Positions 1 to 9,181 of a DNA stretch of 37,136 nucleotides are shown here, one piece after another (position 1 is the first letter of the stretch; each line of letters opens with the position of its first letter). Made by a program: the position numbers and the translations under genes. This DNA is from JASSUD01 sp031963415 (lineage in GTDB: Bacteria; Pseudomonadota; Gammaproteobacteria; Burkholderiales; Burkholderiaceae). The notes beneath the pieces are model-generated. The model saw only the letters and a list, made by a program, of their open reading frames with translations, did not search any database and was not told the origin of the DNA. The stretch lies in contig JASSUI010000003.1 in the NCBI GenBank assembly GCA_031963415.1, forward strand, positions 1 to 37,136, written 5' to 3'.

Positions 1-1861
1 TGGTATTACCACAGTTGTTACCAACTTTGTCATAGGTGCACCAGATCTTAATGTACATAGCATCATACAGGTTCAAGCGGCCCTTATCATCGAGAATTAG
101 CACATAGTCATCATAGGGACTATCAGGTCTACGAGGAGTACCGACCGTGAAGTTATTGGAAATAGGCTGCGTAGACCAAACCTGTCGGAAGATGTTTGTC
201 TGGAACTTGGGAATCTTGCTAAACATGTTCATGGTCTCTACAACAAGATGTCCTCGCATGTTAATCCGGACACGATGCTTGTACCTATTAACGCCTTCTA
301 TGGCCACGAAAGGAGTTGCACCCGATTCCCATACCTTGATGTTGCCTGTACGATACACGACGAAGTTACCATTGGATTCAACAGTGGCGAGGAAGTCTCC
401 GTTGTTAGAAATCAGGGGATTATTTGCATCGATGGCACCTGTCACGCGCAATGTATTCTTAGCACCAATAGACAGATACGTTTCGTCATAGGTCACGAAT
501 GGGGAAGTTCCGAGGAGAAGATCCTCGCAGTCGATGAGTCCGGCGGTAAGGCACTCCATCTCCTGACTCTTGGTAGCATACTTGGCGATCGAGATGGCAA
601 CACGCTCCGCAATCTGCTCTTGTGTGTCAACGCAAATGTGGGGGATAACAAGCATCTCAGCCTTAGGGAAACATGCAAGGCCCATACATTTACCCGAGGG
701 AACATAAAAGGTTCTCGTGATACCTGATGAGCTTGCAGTGGTAGTGGTATTACCCTGGGTAACACCATGTTCCTTCGTGGTGGAATTAGACTTGGACCAT
801 TCCTTGCCAATGGAGACATCTATACCCTTAGTCTTCATGACAGAGTTGGTCGTCGACTCTGAGCCACCAGTAGTATCAGACGTGGTATCCGATGAGCCTC
901 TAGTTTCTGTCTGGAGGTTCTGGGTTTGCCTCGACCAGTTGTCTTCCTTAGTAGTGCCGTTATTCCATCCGTCCTGATAGTTAAAGTTGTCATGAGTGTT
1001 GCTACCATTGCTCTTCGAATGGGTCTTACCCTTGGACTCGCTACCTCCGCCACCAGCACTAACAAATGGGACATCTACGTTAACATTCCAATGCTTCTCG
1101 GAGTTAGAGTTTTCGCCATTCTCCTCGTTCTCGTTGGTGCCAGATCCCCAGTCCCTGCCATCGGTCCTGATCTTAACGTCGTTGGAGCTCGAGGAGTTAC
1201 CGGCGGTGATGATTTCGCCTGTGGTAGTTGCCAAGGAATAATCCTCCGTATGGGAGTTTGTATGAGACCAGTTCTTCTCAAGGGTATGGGCAACGGTCTC
1301 GGAGGTGCTGCTACTGTTGGTAATCGTCTCGGATCCACCCAGGGTACCTGTCAGCGAGTTAGAATCGGAGTCGCTAACCGAGAATGCAATAGCATTCGTG
1401 TAGGTGATATCCTTGGTGAGGGCAATGGGACAATCCTGAGCAGACTTGCGACAATCGGTGCCGGAATTTGGGAATGGGATACCCTGACCAATGCCGATGA
1501 AGTAGTTTATATCCTCTCTACCAGTTAGGGATCTATGGTAGGGATTGGCTTCGGGGTTAACGCTCACCTGGGGAATACAATACTTACGGATATAAGCTCG
1601 CTCGTCGAACTCTCCGCCTCTCTTGCTAAGGGTCTTCCTGGAAAGCACCTCGGGATTAACGGACGGGGTATGGATAAATCCCTGGACAAACTCCTCGTAA
1701 TCAAGGGGTTTGCCTGTCTTGAGATCCACAAGACCATAGACCGTGATGTTAGTACCAGGGATGGTACCGGAGTTGTTAATAGGTCCTCTCTTGATAAAGC
1801 GCGCCTCGGAGGCAGCACTGAGAGCAGACAGTGCCAAAGTAGCTAGAGTTAGTAGCTTCAT
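1..1861 (-). CDS. Large secreted lectin-domain protein, N-terminal part (continues across the window ends to 35638)
   Basis: The ATG is at 1861 and the frame stays open to base 1. Residues 1-20 form a signal peptide (MKLLTLATLALSALSAASEA). Dibasic KR pairs follow at about residues 24-25 and 74, as in Kex2-processed precursors. Residues of roughly 150-380 are a Ser/Thr/Asn/Gly-rich stretch of alternating polar residues; this resembles the strand-rich region of aerolysin or ETX/MTX2 pore-forming proteins, but only by composition. Around residues 480-520 (342-410) a segment NGNFVVYRTGN followed by KVWESG matches the repeat of bulb-type mannose-binding lectins. If the molecule is circular, the gene continues in frame at 37136 and totals 1,119 aa. 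It is divergent from the gene at 1895, with 33 bp between them. A secreted toxin or adhesin is inference; secretion and the lectin-like repeats are visible. Confidence 0.85.
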   Translation of the reverse strand, partial: MKLLTLATLALSALSAASEARFIKRGPINNSGTIPGTNITVYGLVDLKTGKPLDYEEFVQGFIHTPSVNPEVLSRKTLSKRGGEFDERAYIRKYCIPQVSVNPEANPYHRSLTGREDINYFIGIGQGIPFPNSGTDCRKSAQDCPIALTKDITYTNAIAFSVSDSDSNSLTGTLGGSETITNSSSTSETVAHTLEKNWSHTNSHTEDYSLATTTGEIITAGNSSSSNDVKIRTDGRDWGSGTNENEENGENSNSEKHWNVNVDVPFVSAGGGGSESKGKTHSKSNGSNTHDNFNYQDGWNNGTTKEDNWSRQTQNLQTETRGSSDTTSDTTGGSESTTNSVMKTKGIDVSIGKEWSKSNSTTKEHGVTQGNTTTTASSSGITRTFYVPSGKCMGLACFPKAEMLVIPHICVDTQEQIAERVAISIAKYATKSQEMECLTAGLIDCEDLLLGTSPFVTYDETYLSIGAKNTLRVTGAIDANNPLISNNGDFLATVESNGNFVVYRTGNIKVWESGATPFVAIEGVNRYKHRVRINMRGHLVVETMNMFSKIPKFQTNIFRQVWSTQPISNNFTVGTPRRPDSPYDDYVLILDDKGRLNLYDAMYIKIWCTYDKVGNNCGNT

Positions 1862-1894
1862 GGTATATGCTTGATAAACGAGCCCTTTATTGCC

Positions 1895-3289
1895 ATGATC
1901 GGAAACGCCCAAAGTCAGTCGACCCCAATACCTCAGGAAATATTAGAAAGGATAGCATCTCATACCAATGGATACGTATGTTGTGTTTTAGGATTGGATT
2001 TATCCTTACCACATATTCGCCAATGTCTTTTTCTCAGCGGAGGATTTGGTGTTGCTCTCACCGAGATCCTTTCTCGTGGTGCTGACCCCAGAGCTCTTTT
2101 TACCATTAAAGGTCATGTGTCTTCTGACATCGCCATTGCTAAAGCTGTGATAGCTAACGACGGTAGCATTCTTCGAAGGGTCATAGCCATATGGGAGACC
2201 AATAAGTCTTACGATGCCTCTATGCTCGCCCTGAGGAGACGTGACGATTACGCAATGGGGATTCTTGGAGACCATTCTAGATGCTGTGTCTATAGTCTTA
2301 ACGCTTATTACTTCTCCAGAGGTATGTATGAAAGGGTAGATAAGACGGTCGATGATCCATACATGTATCTTCCGAGATTAGGAAAACTAGATGTGGAAAT
2401 ATCAGATGAGGTCCTTGATATGTCTACACCTCTAACCCGCATATCTATACTTGGTGCCAATGGTCTTGTGGCTAAGATGGAGGAAGAGCTGAGTAAATCC
2501 TCCATTAGGGACCACTGGTCTCTCAAGCAAGTTGTTCTCCGTTACGCCTTCGAGAATGCAGTAGCGGCCGTACAGAAGGCCTATGAGGCCATTGCAAAAG
2601 GTAGTTGCTTCTCAGAGATTGGGCCTAGCTTAAGAATGCAAGAAGATATCCCTGGGATAAAGGTCTTGATAGACTTCGTGTTTAAAGGCGTTTGTCCTGA
2701 GGGAGAGGATGTAAGTGTGGTACTCCCCTTGTTCCATACCCTATTACCCATGGTGGGAGAAGAGGCTATGCTCAAGGTCTTTTCCGCACGACCTCATGCA
2801 GAAACGGCAGAGATCATCCAGCTCATAGAGGTATTGGGTCCTAGGGTATTCGATGGGAAATGGGAAAATATCATGAGATATTACATACATGATAAAGCAC
2901 CAGAAATAGCCATTTGCCTCCATGATAAAGGCCTTAACGATGAGTGTTTGGCCATGATCGAGGCAGGATACGATATCGTCACAGGCCAAGACGAATCCTT
3001 ACCCGTGCTTTATGTAAGAAAACTCCTTGGTATATATGGAGAAAAGATCCTTGAAGATATACATAACATTCACGCCACAAGCGTAGATGATGTCTATTGG
3101 TTGTTGTTGGAAATGCATGACCGGTTTGTCATCGGAGAAGAACGCCGTTATGGCCTTTGTGTTGAGGATGGAATCCTATATCTTCCAGAGGAGCAAATGG
3201 AGATAGCATATGGAGAAGATACGGAAGAGAATATTTGGACAAGTCTCCATGATATCGCCGCGTGCTGCCATCTCTACGGAACTTTTTAA
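1895..3289 (+). CDS. Hypothetical protein with possible F-box-like N-terminus (464 aa)
   Basis: The first ATG of the frame is at 1895. Residues of about 11-40 (IPQEILERIASHTNGYV, then a Leu-rich segment) resemble the LPxEIL start of an F-box. The rest is helical in character, with repeated short acidic and hydrophobic helices like the helical-repeat proteins of large DNA viruses, but I cannot assign ankyrin repeats with confidence. There is no signal peptide or membrane span. The gene is divergent from the large secreted lectin gene, so they may share a 33-bp promoter region. Its stop codon TAA (3287-3289) lies inside the TTTTTAAAA motif. A ubiquitin-ligase adaptor or an immunity protein for the secreted factors are both possible; neither is demonstrated. 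Confidence 0.75.
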   Translation: MIGNAQSQSTPIPQEILERIASHTNGYVCCVLGLDLSLPHIRQCLFLSGGFGVALTEILSRGADPRALFTIKGHVSSDIAIAKAVIANDGSILRRVIAIWETNKSYDASMLALRRRDDYAMGILGDHSRCCVYSLNAYYFSRGMYERVDKTVDDPYMYLPRLGKLDVEISDEVLDMSTPLTRISILGANGLVAKMEEELSKSSIRDHWSLKQVVLRYAFENAVAAVQKAYEAIAKGSCFSEIGPSLRMQEDIPGIKVLIDFVFKGVCPEGEDVSVVLPLFHTLLPMVGEEAMLKVFSARPHAETAEIIQLIEVLGPRVFDGKWENIMRYYIHDKAPEIAICLHDKGLNDECLAMIEAGYDIVTGQDESLPVLYVRKLLGIYGEKILEDIHNIHATSVDDVYWLLLEMHDRFVIGEERRYGLCVEDGILYLPEEQMEIAYGEDTEENIWTSLHDIAACCHLYGTF

Positions 3290-3291
3290 AA
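3283..3291. terminator. Palindromic T5A4 3'-end signal
   Basis: TTTTTAAAA overlaps the stop codon of the 1895-3289 gene and precedes the next start at 3345. It is one of 23 copies, all located at gene 3' ends. A role in ending transcription is inferred from position. Confidence 0.65.
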
Positions 3292-3344
3292 CCCTGAAAA
3301 AGGGGGCATCCGACAAAAGACCACATGGGTTATCAACAAGCACC

Positions 3345-5495
3345 ATGAAGTTAACTATTCTCTCGGTTGGACTGCTATTCCTGTCCACCGCCAGGGCCTT
3401 TTGGAAAGAGGGCACCGGCGACTACAAGGAGAAAGGTATGAGGTTTGACACCTCCTTGAGTAAGTTCATCAAGGACATCAAGGCGGAAGCGGCTCTCGAT
3501 CCTAATTCTCCGGCATGGATGCATGGTATCCCTGATTTCCTGCCAGATTACGACGATAATGCCCCTGAGTATGTAGACTTTCAGGCAAATATCAACAACG
3601 TCCCCGCCAAATATAGGTCTCCTCCCCTTAGTCTCTACTTCAAGAGAAACAACAAGGGAGTTGGAGCCGTTAGAGATAAACTTGGTACACCTGTTGCAGG
3701 TCTCTACAAAGGAGTCGCTGTCACATACGATCCAAGGACTACTCCGGCGGGCGCTGCCCAGGGTTCTTTCCTCGGACTCGACCAGAATGGCCGTGCATAT
3801 ACCTATGCCGAGGCCCTTAGCAGAGTTGCCGAGTATTTCAAGACAGAGATACCCATGCCCGACGGATCAAGACCCACTATCATGTCCCTTATTGGAAAAT
3901 TCGCACAACAAAGAACAGCTGCGGGCGCACCAGACTTGGAAAGATCCCTTGAGAATTTACAGTCTAGTTCATACGATTATGGCATTGCGAGATGGGTCGA
4001 CCTTGAGAGAACGACGGGGCCCCTTGATTACGAGTCCGAAAATACTTGGTCTATCACCATCGATGCTAATAAGATCGCAGCCATCAACAGCGGATGGACA
4101 GCCACCAAAGATATCAACCATGGTAAGGTCCTCTCCTCTGTCACCAAAATTGGAGCAACTCTCTGGAAGGCAGGAAACACATGGACCAAGGAGAAGGTCG
4201 ACCCTTTTGGACCTGGATGCACTAACCTCCGGAGGCGTGCCCTGCGTAGATCTCTCGTAAAGCGTGCAAGAACATGTATGCGAGAACTAGAGGTTATCAA
4301 CGATGATACCGCAGGAACGACCGCTGCTCCTCATGATGTCGTCAAGAGAGTAGCTCTTGAAAGATTTCGCATGATCAAGGCTCTTACCGGCAATCCTAAT
4401 ATCCTTCCTCGCGACACTGGCGAAGGAGTCTCCTCAGATCCTTTCGACAACACGGAGCTGGACCCTAACGAGATCTACGATGGAGCCTCGGATCTGGATG
4501 AGGCCATGAAGCTCATCGACGACTCCTTCTCCTCGATCCTCGACCAAGAACCAGAGAAGGTGGACAAGTCCCTCTCCTCAAAGATCCTTAAGGCCTTAAA
4601 GAAGGAAACCCAGATGCGCATCGCCAACAACAAAGGTGTCCGAAGCGTACAAATGCTCGTGAACAGGAACAAGCAGATTACTGCCGAATCCATGAAGAAC
4701 TCGTACAACGACCTTGCCATGAAGTACCTTAATCGCATGGAAAGACCCCATGAGATGGACGATGACGATGATCCCCCGCCTACAGATCCAAGTGGACAGG
4801 ATCTCAACCCTCAGGAAGTCAGCGTGGAACTTTCCTTCTACCCAGAAGACTACGAGAACCCTACCGTCACAGAAGCCGTTGCCACTGCTGATGTCCTGGA
4901 AATAGCAGCAGATATCCTCCCTCAGATGAAGCCTCTTGATGATGCTCCCACCGCAGAGGATGGTGGTGAGACTTACATCGACCCCACCCATGCGCTTCCT
5001 GGTACCAACGAGTTTTCCGGCTTATTCAGGGCTATGTCAGGACTCGTCAAGGAGACTGTCGACGATCCAAAGGTCTCCAAGTGGAAACTCGTGAAAATCA
5101 GGGCTATGCTTGCTAGAAATGCTAAAAGTCTTGAAGCCAGAGCAGCATCCCTTAAGGAGAAGCAAGAGTCTGGCAAGGAGATCACCCAGAAGGAAGTAGA
5201 CGAGTACGAGGCTGTTCACGCTTTCCACCAATCTGCCTCTGATAGCCTCGTTGGAAAGGACATAGATGGCATGTCGGAGACCCCTGAGGACGTCGAGAAG
5301 ATTAAGGCTATTTCCGAGTACACCCCAGATCCAGGTGCAATTATCCCATCTCCAACTAAGGTTACAGTCAAGGCACAAAAAGGTAAGCCCACCTCCTGGA
5401 AGTCTGGCGTCAAGATCGTTGCTAACTCCTCACGCAAGACCCGTGGTGTTGTCACAAGCAAACACGGAACACCCTCTGGACGTCCATCTGCCTAA
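3345..5495 (+). CDS. Large secreted protein with multiple dibasic sites (716 aa)
   Basis: The chosen ATG (3345, context caccATG) begins a clear signal peptide, MKLTILSVGLLFLSTARA. Starting upstream would bury it and overlap the previous gene. The mature protein has no membrane span. It has possible Kex2-type sites, notably a very basic cluster (RRRALRRSLVKRAR, nt about 4231-4274) flanked by two Cys residues, so cleavage there could leave two disulfide-linked chains. The second half is acidic with a run DDDDDPPPTDP near 4760-4790, followed by Lys/Glu-rich helical segments and a basic C-terminus. I recognise no family. Precursor architecture (signal, basic cleavage cluster bracketed by Cys) recalls yeast preprotoxins such as K28, but this is only an analogy. 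A structural or virion protein is the alternative. Confidence 0.85.
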   Translation: MKLTILSVGLLFLSTARAFWKEGTGDYKEKGMRFDTSLSKFIKDIKAEAALDPNSPAWMHGIPDFLPDYDDNAPEYVDFQANINNVPAKYRSPPLSLYFKRNNKGVGAVRDKLGTPVAGLYKGVAVTYDPRTTPAGAAQGSFLGLDQNGRAYTYAEALSRVAEYFKTEIPMPDGSRPTIMSLIGKFAQQRTAAGAPDLERSLENLQSSSYDYGIARWVDLERTTGPLDYESENTWSITIDANKIAAINSGWTATKDINHGKVLSSVTKIGATLWKAGNTWTKEKVDPFGPGCTNLRRRALRRSLVKRARTCMRELEVINDDTAGTTAAPHDVVKRVALERFRMIKALTGNPNILPRDTGEGVSSDPFDNTELDPNEIYDGASDLDEAMKLIDDSFSSILDQEPEKVDKSLSSKILKALKKETQMRIANNKGVRSVQMLVNRNKQITAESMKNSYNDLAMKYLNRMERPHEMDDDDDPPPTDPSGQDLNPQEVSVELSFYPEDYENPTVTEAVATADVLEIAADILPQMKPLDDAPTAEDGGETYIDPTHALPGTNEFSGLFRAMSGLVKETVDDPKVSKWKLVKIRAMLARNAKSLEARAASLKEKQESGKEITQKEVDEYEAVHAFHQSASDSLVGKDIDGMSETPEDVEKIKAISEYTPDPGAIIPSPTKVTVKAQKGKPTSWKSGVKIVANSSRKTRGVVTSKHGTPSGRPSA

Positions 5496-5525
5496 AATAC
5501 ACCAGACATATACTCGGTTGAGTGG

Positions 5526-5535
5526 TTTTTAAAAA
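5526..5535. terminator. Palindromic T5A5 3'-end signal
   Basis: TTTTTAAAAACTTGTATCGG begins 31 bp after the stop at 5495. It shows the full extended consensus of the element-wide motif. The following stretch to 5672 is AT-rich leader without a credible ORF. Confidence 0.7.
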
Positions 5536-5672
5536 CTTGTATCGGGCACACATTCATGAACCACATATATGTGTGTGATCATATACATAACCCTGAACGT
5601 GCTTAATACATGATTCGCCATACTATAGCTGATTTTAGGCTGTATCAACTCTATAAGAACATATGATAAACC

Positions 5673-5903
5673 ATGAAATACATTGCCATTGCCCTTGTCC
5701 TTGTTGCCGCCGTGTCAGCTCAAGTAACCGTTGTGGTTGATCCTACCATGAACGTCCTCGATGCGATTCCAGAAATCGCCTCTATAGGAGAGCTCTCACC
5801 AGCATCTACTTCATCCAGGATTGTCGTAAATGTACAAGGAAGTTGTGCCAATGCCGAACAAGAGCTCAAGGGCGTGGGATATAACGCAGTTGAGTGCTCC
5901 TAG
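5673..5903 (+). CDS. Small secreted peptide (76 aa)
   Basis: The ATG at 5673 (context aaaccATG) starts a signal peptide, MKYIAIALVLVAAVSA, with predicted cleavage before QVTVVVD. The mature part of about 60 residues has two Cys residues (GSCANAEQ and the terminal VECS) that could form one disulfide. It is followed by its own 3'-end motif 12 bp after the stop and lies just downstream of the 716-aa secreted protein. No family is recognised. It could be an accessory subunit or protective factor for the larger secreted protein, but nothing in the sequence proves that. Confidence 0.75.
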   Translation: MKYIAIALVLVAAVSAQVTVVVDPTMNVLDAIPEIASIGELSPASTSSRIVVNVQGSCANAEQELKGVGYNAVECS

Positions 5904-5915
5904 TGAGATAAGGTC

Positions 5916-5925
5916 TTTTTAAAAA
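5916..5925. terminator. Palindromic T5A5 3'-end signal
   Basis: TTTTTAAAAACTTGTGTCGG lies 12 bp after the stop at 5903 and nearly repeats the copy at 5526 base for base over 20 bp. Confidence 0.7.
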
Positions 5926-5962
5926 CTTGTGTCGGAAAGACCATCCTCAAGCTCGTCGGACC

Positions 5963-6457
5963 ATGAACCTAGAAATCCCCAAGTGGCAGCAGAAGGAGAT
6001 CAACCAGTGCATCCAATATCTCAGGACCAGAGACCCAGGCCAACCTGCAAGGCTCATCGAGGTGCAAGTGGTATCTGACAAGACAATCAAGGAACAGATG
6101 GAACAGATGCTCAGAGCCATCCCCAAGGAAGATACCAACTACATTGCCATCGTATATGCTCTTAGCTCAAGGCCTTTGATGGAGAAGCTAACTTCTCTGA
6201 GAGAATTTCCTTACAACAGAGTATTCTTCCATGGCGAGTTGTTGTTATGCCCCCTGGATAACGTTATGGTACCACTTCATGAGCTATGCACCACAGAAGA
6301 GGTAGATGAGATACTCGAGAAGTATAGCATACACAGAGAACAACTTCCAAAGATTCCACCCTGGGATCCCATTGTTAGATGGATGGGATGGCAAAAGGGA
6401 GATATCATACGTATCACCAGGGTGTGTGGTGGAACATACTATAGGATGGTTTTTTAA
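5963..6457 (+). CDS. DNA-directed RNA polymerase subunit RPB5 homologue (164 aa)
   Basis: The C-terminal 63 residues match the conserved RPB5/RpoH assembly domain: VPLHELCTTEEVDEIL, then KYSIHREQLPKIPPWDPIVR, then GWQKGDIIRITR and a final TYYRMVF, corresponding to the eukaryotic VPEH...LLxRYxxxxxQLPRI...DPVARYYGxxxGxVVKIxR...YRxV pattern. Residues 1-100 are a shortened equivalent of the RPB5 jaw domain. The family's eukaryotic length is about 210 aa, so this is compact. Its role is in the jaw of a multisubunit RNA polymerase whose RPB1 and RPB2 are also encoded here. The first ATG is 5963. The stop codon is inside the T6A4 motif. Confidence 0.93.
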   Translation: MNLEIPKWQQKEINQCIQYLRTRDPGQPARLIEVQVVSDKTIKEQMEQMLRAIPKEDTNYIAIVYALSSRPLMEKLTSLREFPYNRVFFHGELLLCPLDNVMVPLHELCTTEEVDEILEKYSIHREQLPKIPPWDPIVRWMGWQKGDIIRITRVCGGTYYRMVF

Positions 6458-6459
6458 AA
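6450..6459. terminator. Palindromic T6A4 3'-end signal
   Basis: TTTTTTAAAA contains the RPB5 TAA stop (6455-6457). Confidence 0.65.
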
Positions 6460-6508
6460 CGAGATTTAGGTATTTTATGGAGAATCAGCCCTCGTCTACG
6501 TGAGTAAC

Positions 6509-8806
6509 ATGTCCCTCTATAACGTCAAGAAGGCTTTGGCATATGCTGCCAAACATAAGTGCACCATCGAGATGCTCTTCCTGGTAGATGAGAATAGGTC
6601 TTTCCAGGGACCAGATGATCTCGATGAATATACTGGCAAGGTAACATCATGCATGAGGATCCTTGAAGATATCCCCGGCAAACCAAGCAAGAAAGCCAAG
6701 AAGCTTATGGAGATCATCGACAGAGATCTTACACATATGTGCATCATGATACACATGGGAATTCTTGGAAGCATCGACTACAACTACCTAGATAAGTACC
6801 CTGAATGCAAGACCATGATCACACAAGTAGGTAACATCGTGAGGGAGTACTACGAAGATGTAGAAAATATCAAGAAGCTCCACAGGATGCTCCATGACGT
6901 AGAAGACATACCTGAATATACTATGGAGTCCTGTACTATGGTTGCCGAATTGTCTTCTACAATAGACACACACAAGCTTTTCGAGAGAATCCAAGAACCT
7001 TTCCAAGTTCTCATGGAAGTATCACAGAAAGGCATCAGGAGAAGAGTCAACAGAGCTTTCCCACCCAGGAAGATAGACAGGAAGTATACCAAGCCAACAA
7101 CAGCCATAAGACCAAAATATGTCATCATCAAGGACACCAACGGCAAAGATTATACCTTCATGGATAGAGTCATCTCGATACAGAAGAAGGGAGAAGAGGT
7201 AGTGGATGTGGATGTTCCCCTTGATATTCTCCACGGAGCTGGCTATCACGACATATCTGTTAATGTGGTGTATGATACAAACCTCCGACTCCAATTCCCT
7301 CATGACTGCATCTGGCATCGTAGAGTTATGGCATACATCGTATCCAATCATAGGCCCTTTAAAGATGTCATGAAGTTGGACACAGATGTCAACTATGCCC
7401 TACCCTATCTCAAACAGGAGAAAGAGTTGTTGCCCATAACAATCATCCCCACGGGTGCCAAATGTAGTATACGGAACAAAGGCGTTGTTATATCCAATGC
7501 ATCCAACGAGTTTTCCGTGATATGTACCATTGCTATCATCAGCAACCTTTTGGAGATTTATAAGGAACTATGCAACGATGTTTACAAGACCCTGTCCGGT
7601 TCCTCCAAGATACCCACAAAGGGCCCAAAGAAGGAACGTATATACAGCAGAACCAAGATAGAGGATCTCAGGGAGAAGCTACCGGAGCTATTTGCAAGCA
7701 ACTACACGAGAGAATGCCACAGACTACCCGTTATGCTCGAGAGTAAGAAGGAGGTTAAAGCCTACGAGAAGATGGGTAGAGATGTCATCAAGTATCCCAA
7801 GTCCGGACCTTATGCAAGATGGTATACTTCTCCGTCGGATGACCTTTATGTGGGCCTTAAGGTTAACAGGCTTGCTAACAAAGACATGTTTAAGTACATT
7901 GTGGTATGTTATACCTCTAACCACCTCCTTAATCCATCCAAGAGAACATACCAGTACTACTTCAACGATGACCAGACAAAAGAAGCAAAGCATAAGGACG
8001 AGATCAAGACCCTCAAGGCACTGGGAAATGGTAGAAAGGGTCCCATACCACACATGATGGAGGCCGAATACGGAGTGCAGGGATACAAAAGACTTGGCAC
8101 GGGTGGGTCCTTTAAACATTGCCTGGATGTAGCTATGGGAGCTCACGATGTAGCACAAGCAGTCAAGGTAAACCCTAATCTGCTTTTGTTGTTGGCACAA
8201 GACACAACCTATATCTCCATAACAGATAAGCGGGCCTGGCAAGATGTAGATGGAGCTCTGTTCTACAGGCTATTCGAGGAGATATACCGCTGCAACATCA
8301 TCGTGGTACAGGTAGATCACCGAGGTAGATATCGTTTATGCATACCTCGCAACGGATACATCTGGGAGACTTGCAAATACCCGGATTACGTAGTTGTCCT
8401 CAAGAACATCCGTAAGCTTTACCACGATACATCTATTACATATGAGCTCATCATCAAGGAAGATATCTATACCTTCTCAAGAGACGATGACCTTGTATCT
8501 AAGCTCATCCGTGTAAAAACCCAATCCACCACAAGGCCCTATTACGATAGGAAGGTACATAAGAAAGATATCAGGAAGCAACACATAGACGATGAGGGGA
8601 GATGTGTCCTTGTATCCCTCAAGAACGGTTCCATCGAGGAATGTGTGACACGGCCATATCCTGTGCCTCGGTTGGAGGAGAAGGATGTCCTCAAGAACTG
8701 TAGCATCCTGTATATGCATCGAGGAGACAGACCCTGGTTAACAACTACCAGAGATTATCTATACTTCCCCGATGATGCTTCCTTCAGAGATTGGCTTGAC
8801 AGATAA
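6509..8806 (+). CDS. Poxvirus A7-like early transcription factor large subunit (765 aa)
   Basis: Recognised from conserved blocks of the nucleocytovirus A7L/VETF-large family. At about residues 391-405 is ELFASNYTRECHRLP (family pattern with SxYxRxCQ...P). At 445-470 is YVGLKVNRLANKDMFKYIVVCY (pattern of a glycine-leucine, N, L, N-K-D-x-F and a Cys-Tyr). Later come LFYRLFEEIYRCNIIVV with a following GRYRLCIPRNGYIW. Poxvirus A7 binds early promoters with D6; together they recruit the viral RNA polymerase. The N-terminal 200 residues are helical and not assignable. The family is often longer, so this copy is reduced. The first ATG in frame is 6509. A 21-bp segment near its 3' end (8749-8769) is repeated at 13957. 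Confidence 0.75.
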   Translation: MSLYNVKKALAYAAKHKCTIEMLFLVDENRSFQGPDDLDEYTGKVTSCMRILEDIPGKPSKKAKKLMEIIDRDLTHMCIMIHMGILGSIDYNYLDKYPECKTMITQVGNIVREYYEDVENIKKLHRMLHDVEDIPEYTMESCTMVAELSSTIDTHKLFERIQEPFQVLMEVSQKGIRRRVNRAFPPRKIDRKYTKPTTAIRPKYVIIKDTNGKDYTFMDRVISIQKKGEEVVDVDVPLDILHGAGYHDISVNVVYDTNLRLQFPHDCIWHRRVMAYIVSNHRPFKDVMKLDTDVNYALPYLKQEKELLPITIIPTGAKCSIRNKGVVISNASNEFSVICTIAIISNLLEIYKELCNDVYKTLSGSSKIPTKGPKKERIYSRTKIEDLREKLPELFASNYTRECHRLPVMLESKKEVKAYEKMGRDVIKYPKSGPYARWYTSPSDDLYVGLKVNRLANKDMFKYIVVCYTSNHLLNPSKRTYQYYFNDDQTKEAKHKDEIKTLKALGNGRKGPIPHMMEAEYGVQGYKRLGTGGSFKHCLDVAMGAHDVAQAVKVNPNLLLLLAQDTTYISITDKRAWQDVDGALFYRLFEEIYRCNIIVVQVDHRGRYRLCIPRNGYIWETCKYPDYVVVLKNIRKLYHDTSITYELIIKEDIYTFSRDDDLVSKLIRVKTQSTTRPYYDRKVHKKDIRKQHIDDEGRCVLVSLKNGSIEECVTRPYPVPRLEEKDVLKNCSILYMHRGDRPWLTTTRDYLYFPDDASFRDWLDR
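8749..8769 (+). repeat. 21-bp direct repeat, copy in the A7-like gene
   Basis: Bases 8749-8769 are identical to 13957-13977. Here they encode part of RDYLYFPDD in the conserved-looking C-terminus, so this is the likely source copy. Confidence 0.85.
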
Positions 8807-8853
8807 CTCCAAAGCCCATCATACAGATCCAAGACATGAGAAGGATCATGGAG

Positions 8854-8862
8854 TTTTTAAAA
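8854..8862. terminator. Palindromic T5A4 3'-end signal
   Basis: TTTTTAAAACTTGTCAACGG lies 48 bp after the stop of the A7-like gene and upstream of the small membrane-protein ATG at 8959. Confidence 0.7.
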
Positions 8863-8958
8863 CTTGTCAACGGTTGGTACAATACCATATCTATACCACT
8901 GACAGATAGCACAACCCATGAAACTATACGTTGCCTGTATATAACGTATCTTATCATC

Positions 8959-9117
8959 ATGGACGGAATAGACATCGGCCTCATCGTGCTTGGCATTGTC
9001 GGTGGAATAATATTCTTAGGGATGATATGGCTTATCTTTAGAGTCTTGACTGGAAGAAGCTCTATAACCCTTACCAGGTCAGATGGTACCCAAACAAAGA
9101 TCACCGCAAAAGTATAA
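8959..9117 (+). CDS. Small single-pass membrane protein (52 aa)
   Basis: The ATG at 8959 gives MDGIDIGLIVLGIVGGIIFLGMIWLIFRVL: a short acidic lead, one hydrophobic span of about 23 residues and a basic, Thr-rich tail (TGRSSITLTRSDGTQTKITAKV). An in-frame ATG at 8836 exists but would place the 3'-end motif at 8854 inside the gene, so the shorter form is preferred. It is followed by the shared motif at 9160 and converges on the capping-enzyme gene. Its function is unknown. A small membrane protein could act in localisation, lysis or immunity; the sequence does not decide. Confidence 0.55.
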   Translation: MDGIDIGLIVLGIVGGIIFLGMIWLIFRVLTGRSSITLTRSDGTQTKITAKV

Positions 9118-9159
9118 GTCCAATACATACCTGCCCACGAACGAGAACCATATACCAGA

Positions 9160-9168
9160 TTTTTAAAA
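9160..9168. terminator. Shared bidirectional T5A4 3'-end signal
   Basis: This is the only motif between convergent stops at 9117 (+) and 9182 (-), so one palindrome serves both strands. Confidence 0.7.
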
Positions 9169-9181
9169 GCTTTCCATGAGT

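Noticed and set aside
926..1528. Plus-strand open frames opposite the N-terminal half of the lectin gene
   Set aside because: Same cause: the minus strand has a signal peptide and recognisable lectin repeats, while the plus frames overlap one another and match nothing.
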